This document shows positions 14,429 through 19,209 of a stretch of 19,209 nucleotides of DNA, in pieces. The DNA lies in the NCBI GenBank assembly GCA_958433005.1, contig CAUAWV010000040.1:1-19209 (forward strand), in the 5' to 3' direction. How positions within the stretch are numbered: the stretch's first letter is position 1; each line of letters begins with the position of its first letter. Both the position numbers and the translations under genes were made by a program. The stretch is from an uncultured Collinsella sp. Its GTDB lineage: Bacteria > Actinomycetota > Coriobacteriia > Coriobacteriales > Coriobacteriaceae. The notes under the pieces were generated by a model. That model saw only the letters and a program-made list of their open reading frames with translations, ran no database searches and was not told the origin of the DNA.

Positions 14429-15496
14429 ATGTCCGACAATATGCAGTCTACCGATGAGATTTTGGACGACGAGTCCCCGGATGCTAAGGCGACCGAGGCC
14501 TATGAGGAAGTCGAGGAGTTCGACCCGTTTGAGGGCATGAGCGACGAGGAGCTCGACGCCCTGTGCGATGAGGACGACAGCCTCGCGGGCTTTGGCGACG
14601 TTGAGCCCGGTTTCCGCAGTGGCTTCGTGGCCTTGGTCGGCCGCCCCAACGCCGGTAAGTCAACGCTGCTCAACGCCTGCTATGGCAAAAAGGTCGCCAT
14701 CACCTCGCCGGTGGCCCAGACGACCCGCCGCCGCATGCGCGCCGTCGTCAACCGCCCCGGCTACCAGCTGGTCTTTGTCGATACCCCGGGTATCCACAAG
14801 CCCAAGGACGGTCTAGGGTCCGAGCTGAACAAGAGCGCGCTGTTCGAGCTGAACGATGTCGATGTTGTCGCGTTTTTGATTGATGCCACCAAACCGATCG
14901 GCAGGGGAGACGCCTGGGTTGCCGAGCGTGTCAAGAATGCCCGTTCCAAGAAGGTCCTGGTGCTCACCAAGGCCGATGAAGCCGACCCCGCACAGGTCAT
15001 GGAGCAGCTTAAGGCCGCCCACGAGCTTATGGAATATGACGACGAGATCGTGACGTCGTCGGTCAAGAACTTTAACGTCGATGCCTTCATCGAGACCGTT
15101 GCGCACTTTTTGCCCGAGGGTCCGCGTTGGTTCCCCGAGGACATTGGTACCGACGCTTCCGACGAGACGCTCGTTGCCGAGTTTGTGCGCGAAAAGGTCT
15201 TGCGCCGCACCCGTGATGAGATTCCGCACTCCGTTGGCGTTATTTGCGATGCGCTCGAGCAGACCAAGAAGGTGCTGCGTGTGCACGCCACCATTTATGT
15301 CGAGCGTGAGGGCCAAAAGGGCATCATCATCGGCAAGGGCGGCGAGATGATCAAGCATATCGGTATCGACGCCCGTCGCGATCTTGAGCGCATCTTTGGC
15401 ACGCAGGTCTTTTTGGAGTTGGACGTGAAGGTCAAGGCCGGTTGGCGCGACGACGAGGCTCAGATTCGCCGTTTTGGCTACAACGCCGAGGACTAA
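14429..15496 (+). CDS. era: GTPase Era with acidic N-terminal extension
   Basis: Essential GTPase that binds the 3' end of 16S rRNA during 30S assembly. The protein is 355 residues, about 55 longer than the norm of about 300. The extra length is at the N-terminus: residues 1-60 hold 24 Asp/Glu and a single Lys. The core follows: G1 GRPNAGKST (71-79), G3 DTPGIHKPKDGLGS, G4 LTKAD (180-183, Thr in place of the usual Asn), and a C-terminal KH domain with GIIIGKGGEMIKHIG and VKAGWRDDE. AAAGGGA (14417-14423) supports the ATG at 14429; an internal ATG at 14537 would remove part of the extension but has no clear ribosome site. It is 12 bases after dgkA and 15 before recO. Confidence 0.95.
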   Translation: MSDNMQSTDEILDDESPDAKATEAYEEVEEFDPFEGMSDEELDALCDEDDSLAGFGDVEPGFRSGFVALVGRPNAGKSTLLNACYGKKVAITSPVAQTTRRRMRAVVNRPGYQLVFVDTPGIHKPKDGLGSELNKSALFELNDVDVVAFLIDATKPIGRGDAWVAERVKNARSKKVLVLTKADEADPAQVMEQLKAAHELMEYDDEIVTSSVKNFNVDAFIETVAHFLPEGPRWFPEDIGTDASDETLVAEFVREKVLRRTRDEIPHSVGVICDALEQTKKVLRVHATIYVEREGQKGIIIGKGGEMIKHIGIDARRDLERIFGTQVFLELDVKVKAGWRDDEAQIRRFGYNAED

Positions 15497-15511
15497 GGAC
15501 GCGCAGCGCGC

Positions 15512-16261
15512 ATGGCAGGCTCCCGGACATATCGCACGAAGGTGCTCGTGCTCGACAAGACCAAGCTCAAAGAGACCGATCTGATTCTGACGATGCTTGA
15601 CGAGCGGGGTCGCCAGGTTCGTGCCGTGGCAAAGGGGGCCCGCAAACCCGGTGGGCGCTTGGCGGCGCGCTGCGAATTATTCTGTACCGTCGATATGCTG
15701 CTCGCACATGGACGCTCGCTCGACGTTGTTTCTCAGGCCGAGCTTTTGGAAGCGCCGGTTGGCGCCGCGCCCGATTACGAGACGACCTGCGCCGCAAGCG
15801 CGATTGCCGAGGTCGCGCGCGTGTGCTCATTCGAGGACGCCGAGGACCCGTTTACCTTTGCCATCACGCAGCGGGCGCTCACGCTTGTCGGCTGCGGGCT
15901 CGACTCGGCACATATGGACCTGCTCGTGGCGGCCTTTGTCTTTAAACTTCTGTCGCACGTGGGCTATCGACCCGATTTTTCGGCCTGCGTGCTGTGCGGA
16001 GACCCCATGCTGTCGTACTTTTCGCCCCAGGCGGGCGGGCTCATGTGCGGTTCGTGCGCGTCGAGCGTTCCGGGTGCCGAGCTGGTTTCGACCGGTGAGG
16101 TCGCGTGGCTGCGCGCCCTCATGTCCATGACCTTCGATGCACTCATGGTCGAGCGAATCGACCCGCATACGGCGGCGTTCTTGCTCGGGCTTTCGCATGT
16201 GTGGGCTGCGACGCACACCGACCAGCGCCTCCGTGCGATGGAATTCATGTTGGGTCGGTGA
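15512..16261 (+). CDS. recO: DNA repair protein RecO
   Basis: Recombination mediator that loads RecA on SSB-coated single strands with RecR. The 249-residue protein starts with the OB fold (RTKVLVLDKTKLKETDLILTMLDERGRQVRAVAKGARKP), then a helical domain holding a four-cysteine zinc finger (CVLC at 159-162 and CGSC at 179-182), and an alpha-helical C-terminus. These match Gram-positive RecO, and era-recO adjacency is widespread. The ATG at 15512 fits the family, but the nearest ribosome-like site, TAAGGA (15494-15499), is 12 bases away and includes the era stop, so expression probably depends on coupling to era. It is the last gene of the run starting at dnaJ. Confidence 0.93.
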   Translation: MAGSRTYRTKVLVLDKTKLKETDLILTMLDERGRQVRAVAKGARKPGGRLAARCELFCTVDMLLAHGRSLDVVSQAELLEAPVGAAPDYETTCAASAIAEVARVCSFEDAEDPFTFAITQRALTLVGCGLDSAHMDLLVAAFVFKLLSHVGYRPDFSACVLCGDPMLSYFSPQAGGLMCGSCASSVPGAELVSTGEVAWLRALMSMTFDALMVERIDPHTAAFLLGLSHVWAATHTDQRLRAMEFMLGR

Positions 16262-16285
16262 TGATGCGCATGGGCGGTCTGCTTG

Positions 16286-16294
16286 TGGTAACAT
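16286..16294 (+). promoter_or_regulatory. Extended -10 promoter of rpsO
   Basis: TGGTAACAT is an extended -10 (TGn plus TAACAT, 16289-16294) just after recO, with no recognisable -35. It gives a predicted leader of about 99 bases before rpsO, long enough for the structures described at 16354-16380. Read-through from recO is also possible, since no terminator separates them. Confidence 0.45.
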
Positions 16295-16353
16295 ACCGAC
16301 CTGTTGGTACCTCGACCTTGGATGCTCGCTCCACCGACGGCTTCCCAGTCCGA

Positions 16354-16380
16354 GGCGAATAGTGTCGCCCGCGGGCGACA
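16354..16380 (+). promoter_or_regulatory. rpsO leader with alternative hairpins
   Basis: TGTCGCCC (16363-16370) and GGGCGACA (16373-16380) form a perfect 18-base palindrome directly upstream of the ribosome site. TCGCC (16365-16369) can instead pair with GGCGA at 16354-16358, so two hairpins exclude each other. S15 represses its own mRNA through leader structures in several bacteria; this may be such an element, but no known S15-leader class is matched here with certainty. Confidence 0.45.
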
Positions 16381-16399
16381 AGAAACGAAAGGTGAAACA

Positions 16400-16678
16400 A
16401 TGACTGTTTCCAAAGAGCGCAAGGCTGAGCTGACTGCCCAGTTCGGTAACACCCCGGTCGACACCGGCAACCCCAAGGTTCAGGTCGCCATCCTGTCCGA
16501 GCGCATCAAGGAGCTGACCGAGCACATGAAGTCCCACCAGAAGGACTTCCACACCCGTCGTGGCCTGCTCATGCTCGTCGGCCGTCGTCGTCGTCTTCTC
16601 TCCTACATCAAGAAGAACGACATCGTCGAGTACCGTGAGCTCATCAAGGCTCTGGGCATCCGCGACAACATCCAGTAG
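16400..16678 (+). CDS. rpsO: 30S ribosomal protein S15
   Basis: Primary 16S rRNA-binding protein of the central domain of the 30S subunit, also part of bridge B4. The 92-residue product is full-length (E. coli 89) and shows the family signature: VQVAILSERIKELTEHMKSH, KDFHTRRGLLMLVGRRRRLL and YRELIKALGIRD. The ATG at 16400 follows AAAGGTG (16388-16394) with 5 bases spacing. In-frame sequence further upstream crosses the leader hairpin and is not conserved. rpsO followed by pnp is one of the best preserved bacterial gene pairs. A terminator at 16692-16724 partly separates the two, as in E. coli. Confidence 0.98.
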   Translation: MTVSKERKAELTAQFGNTPVDTGNPKVQVAILSERIKELTEHMKSHQKDFHTRRGLLMLVGRRRRLLSYIKKNDIVEYRELIKALGIRDNIQ

Positions 16679-16691
16679 GATTTGTACATGC

Positions 16692-16724
16692 AAGGAGCGT
16701 CCTGCGCAGCGGGGCGCTCTTTTT
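16692..16724 (+). terminator. rpsO terminator (probably partial)
   Basis: GAGCGTCC (16695-16702) pairs with GGGCGCTC (16712-16719) including one G-T wobble, extendable by A-T pairs, and is followed by TTTTT (16720-16724). It lies 14 bases after rpsO. Because pnp has no obvious promoter of its own in the remaining 100 bases, some read-through into pnp is likely. Confidence 0.8.
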
Positions 16725-16730
16725 GTGTAA

Positions 16731-16811
16731 GGGCGTGAACAATCACGCTCTGAAGCGTGGCGGGGGCAGGGGGCCCGCGTCACATGAGGAGCCTGCAGGC
16801 AAGGGGCCTGC
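16731..16811 (+). promoter_or_regulatory. pnp leader with several competing hairpins
   Basis: GGGCGTGA (16731-16738) pairs with TCACGCTC (16743-16750) around ACAA; the same TCACGCT (16743-16749) can instead pair with AGCGTGG (16754-16760). Further stems are GCGGG/CCCGC (16760-16764, 16774-16778) and GCAGGC/GCCTGC (16795-16800, 16806-16811). In E. coli the pnp leader is a double-stranded structure cut by RNase III and used for PNPase autoregulation. A similar role here is inference. Confidence 0.5.
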
Positions 16812-16827
16812 GGGGTAAAGGAGAACA

Positions 16828-19074
16828 ATGACACTCGTATCCAAGACCTTTGAGCTGTACGGCAAGACCTACACCTTTGAGTCGGGCGAGCTTGCCAAGC
16901 AGGCCACCGACGCCTGCCTGGTCAAGCAGGGCGACACCACGATGCTCGACACCGTGGTCGTCTCCAAGGAGCGCAAGAACTACGACTTCTTCCCGCTGAC
17001 CGTCGACTTCAACGAGAAGATGTACGCCGCCGGCCGCATCCCGGGTGGCTACCTCAAGCGTGAGGGCCGTCCCAGTGAGAAGGCCACGCTCACCGCGCGC
17101 ATGATCGACCGTCCGATTCGCCCGAGCTTCCCGGACGGCTTCCGCAACGAGGTACACATCGTCGCTACCTCGCTCGTCGCCGACCAGGTCAACCCCTTTG
17201 ACGTCATCAACGTCATGGGTGCCTCCCTGGCCATGACGCTCGGCGGCGTGCCCTTCGAGGGCCCGCTTGCCTGCGTGCGCATCGGCCGTAACGTGGAGAC
17301 CGGCGAGTTTATCGTCAACCCCACCTACGAGGAGCGCGAGAACTCCGACCTGGACCTGGAGCTGGGCGGCTCTGCCGACTTCATCTCGATGGTCGAGGCC
17401 GGCGCCGAGGAGATCTCCGAGGACGACATGCTCGCCGCCATGAAGTTTGGCCAGGAGGCCCTTGCCGCCTTCTGCCAGGCCCAGGACGAGTTCGTTGCCG
17501 AGTGGGAGCAGGTCAATGGCGCCATCGTCAAGAAGGAGTACCCGCTCGACCAGCCCGTCGAGGAGGTCCAGGAGCGCATCTTCGCCCACTACGACGAGAT
17601 GGCCGCCGCCCTTCGCGATGCCGACAAGCTCTCCCGTATCGGTAAGGTCGAGGCTCTGAAGGAGTCCATCCGTGCCGAGTTCACCGAGGAGGAGCAGGCC
17701 GCTTGGGAGCGCGAGATCCCCGTGGCGCTCAAGAAGCTCGAGAAGAAGGCTATGCGCACCATGGTCGTCGAGACCGGCGAGCGCGTCGACGGCCGTGCCG
17801 CCGATGAGATTCGCCCCATCATGGTGAAGGATAACTACCTGCCGCTCGTTCACGGCTCCGGTCTGTTCCAGCGTGGCCAGACCCAGGTACTTTCCGTCCT
17901 GTCGCTCGGTATGCTCAACGAGGGTCAGCGTCTGGATACCATCGAGCCCACCGAGGGCAAGCGCTATATGCACCACTACAACTTCCCGCCGTTCTGCACC
18001 GGCGAGACTGGCCGCATGGGCAGCCCCAAGCGCCGCGAGATCGGCCACGGCAACCTGGCCGAGCGCGCCCTGCTCCCGGTGCTCCCCGACGAGAACGAGT
18101 TCCCCTACGCTATTCGCGTGGTCTCCGAGGTCATGGAGTCCAACGGCTCCTCTTCGATGGCTTCGACCTGCGGCTCCACGCTCGCCCTTATGGACGGCGG
18201 CGTGCCTATTAAGCGCCCGGTCTCCGGTATCGCCATGGGCCTGATCCAGGAGGAGGGTAAGACCGTGGTCCTGTCCGATATCCAGGGTCTCGAGGACTTC
18301 CTGGGCGACATGGACTTTAAGGTCACCGGCACCACCGAGGGCATCACCGCCCTGCAGATGGACAACAAGGCCACCGGTCTTACCTTCGACATCTTGGCCC
18401 GCGCCCTGCAGCAGGCCAAGGAGGGTCGCGCCTTCATCCTGCAGAAGATGCTCGATGTGATCCCCGAGCCGCGCCACACCACGCGCAGCACCGCTCCGCG
18501 CATCGTCTCCATCCAGGTTCCGACCGACAAGATCCGCGACGTTATCGGTTCTGGTGGTAAGGTCATCCGCGGCATCCAGGACGAGACCGGTGCCTCGGTC
18601 GACATCCAGGAGGACGGCACCGTCTTTGTCGGCGGCACCGGCGAGTCCGTCGACCAGGCTGTCGAGCGCATCAAGCTCATCATCAAGGTTCCCGAGCCGG
18701 GCGAGGAGTACACCGGTCGCGTTGTCTCCATCCAGCCCTTCGGTGCCTTCGTGAACCTTCTGCCCGGTAAGGACGGCCTGCTCCACATCTCCCGCGTCGC
18801 CAAGGGCCGCGTGGAGAAGGTCGAGGACGTCCTCAACGTGGGCGACGAGGTCAAGGTCGTCGTCATCGAGGTCGACGACCGTGGCAAGATCTCGCTCGAT
18901 CGTCTTGACAAGCCTGAGGCCCCGGCTCGCGCCGAGGGTGCCTCCGAGGGCGACGGCGAGCACTTCCAGCGTCGTGAGCGTCCGCGTCGCGAGCGCTCCG
19001 AGCGCAGCGACCGTCCGCGCCGTCCCGGCGACAACGGAGGCCGCAAGCCCCGCCGCCACCACGACGCCGAGTAG
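16828..19074 (+). CDS. pnp: Polynucleotide phosphorylase
   Basis: Trimeric 3'-5' phosphorolytic exoribonuclease of mRNA decay. The 748-residue protein contains two RNase PH domains joined by the helical domain, then a KH domain (IRDVIGSGGKVIRGIQ, Gly loop near 574-577) and an S1 domain (about 628-700, YTGRVVSIQPFGAFVNLLPG). The second RNase PH site is intact: SNGSSSMASTCGSTLALMD and DFLGDMDF, whose Asp490 and Asp496 correspond to E. coli Asp486 and Asp492. After S1 a roughly 45-residue tail is very rich in Arg, for example RRERPRRERSERSDRPRR, unlike E. coli (711 residues). AAAGGAG (16817-16823) supports ATG 16828. It is co-oriented with rpsO and preceded by a structured leader. Confidence 0.98.
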   Translation: MTLVSKTFELYGKTYTFESGELAKQATDACLVKQGDTTMLDTVVVSKERKNYDFFPLTVDFNEKMYAAGRIPGGYLKREGRPSEKATLTARMIDRPIRPSFPDGFRNEVHIVATSLVADQVNPFDVINVMGASLAMTLGGVPFEGPLACVRIGRNVETGEFIVNPTYEERENSDLDLELGGSADFISMVEAGAEEISEDDMLAAMKFGQEALAAFCQAQDEFVAEWEQVNGAIVKKEYPLDQPVEEVQERIFAHYDEMAAALRDADKLSRIGKVEALKESIRAEFTEEEQAAWEREIPVALKKLEKKAMRTMVVETGERVDGRAADEIRPIMVKDNYLPLVHGSGLFQRGQTQVLSVLSLGMLNEGQRLDTIEPTEGKRYMHHYNFPPFCTGETGRMGSPKRREIGHGNLAERALLPVLPDENEFPYAIRVVSEVMESNGSSSMASTCGSTLALMDGGVPIKRPVSGIAMGLIQEEGKTVVLSDIQGLEDFLGDMDFKVTGTTEGITALQMDNKATGLTFDILARALQQAKEGRAFILQKMLDVIPEPRHTTRSTAPRIVSIQVPTDKIRDVIGSGGKVIRGIQDETGASVDIQEDGTVFVGGTGESVDQAVERIKLIIKVPEPGEEYTGRVVSIQPFGAFVNLLPGKDGLLHISRVAKGRVEKVEDVLNVGDEVKVVVIEVDDRGKISLDRLDKPEAPARAEGASEGDGEHFQRRERPRRERSERSDRPRRPGDNGGRKPRRHHDAE

Positions 19075-19097
19075 CAGCCGTACATAACCAGCACCGC

Positions 19098-19128
19098 AAG
19101 GGCGACTCCGGACAGGGGTCGCCCTTTT
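19098..19128 (+). terminator. pnp terminator
   Basis: AAGGGCGACTCC (19098-19109) pairs with GGGGTCGCCCTT (19115-19126), 12 bp with one T-G wobble and a 5-base loop, and ends in TTTT (19125-19128). It closes the rpsO-pnp unit 23 bases after the pnp stop. Confidence 0.9.
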
Positions 19129-19185
19129 GCTTGCGCCCGGGAGGGCCGCATATGAAGTTTCCTGCTCTACAGTCCTGCGCAAGAC

Positions 19186-19208
19186 GGAAAGCACATTAAG
19201 TGCTTTCC
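19186..19208. repeat. Perfect inverted repeat at the window edge
   Basis: GGAAAGCAC (19186-19194) and GTGCTTTCC (19200-19208) flank a 5-base ATTAA. It is isolated from pnp by the terminator above, so it likely belongs to whatever lies to the right: a terminator, a leader hairpin or an operator. The window ends one base later, so the role cannot be settled. Confidence 0.6.
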
Positions 19209-19209
19209 T

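Noticed and set aside
16780..19194. 804-codon open frame on the minus strand opposite pnp
   Set aside because: It mirrors pnp codon by codon, is low-complexity (Leu, Gly, Asp, Val), has no recognisable domain and no ribosome site. High GC at third positions removes stop codons in the antisense frame.
1..19209. CRISPR arrays, insertion sequences, prophage genes, tRNA or rRNA genes
   Set aside because: No direct-repeat arrays, transposase or phage-like proteins, or cloverleaf/rRNA segments were seen; every gene is a core gene with consistent composition.

Overview
The window is a dense, single-strand (all +) stretch of bacterial core genome. High-GC codon use (most third positions G or C), RBS-led tightly packed genes, frequent GTG/TTG starts and the gene order all fit a high-GC Gram-positive. 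My best placement is the Coriobacteriia, close to Collinsella. That placement is an inference from style and gene order, not from a database match.

Layout: (1) 1-216, the tail of an upstream transcript ending in a strong terminator, then a short control region. (2) 217-3230, the competence pair comEA-comEC, overlapping by an ATGA. (3) 3309-4271 holA (DNA polymerase III delta). (4) 4405-4671 rpsT (S20), with its own promoter, a structured leader and a strong terminator. (5) 4768-8862 lepA-dus-hemW, starting from a promoter so close to the lepA ATG that the mRNA should be leaderless. (6) 8921-11254, two adjacent DnaJ-family genes. The first has lost most of the substrate-binding part and ends in a hydrophobic membrane domain; the second is a full type I DnaJ. 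(7) 11264-16261 mtaB-phoH-ybeY-dgkA-era-recO, a tightly spaced RNA-maturation, membrane-lipid and repair run. (8) 16400-19074 rpsO-pnp, each with a structured leader, closed by a terminator at 19098-19128.

Functionally it is mostly translation and RNA quality control: S20, S15, LepA, a dihydrouridine synthase, MtaB tRNA thiomethylation, YbeY and Era in 16S rRNA maturation, PhoH and PNPase. DNA uptake, replication and repair genes (ComEA, ComEC, HolA, RecO) and two J-domain co-chaperones are mixed in. The order combines the familiar holA-rpsT-lepA-hemW-(hrcA)-dnaJ-(rsmE)-mtaB-phoH-ybeY-dgkA-era-recO neighbourhood of Firmicutes and Actinobacteria. Here hrcA, grpE, dnaK, prmA and rsmE are absent, and a membrane-tailed DnaJ paralogue sits where hrcA would be expected.

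I see no mobile element, CRISPR array, tRNA or rRNA. The most interesting items are the membrane-tailed DnaJ, a recurrent 15-base promoter motif in front of four genes, the leaderless lepA, the acidic N-terminal extension of Era, and alternative-hairpin leaders before rpsT, rpsO and pnp.
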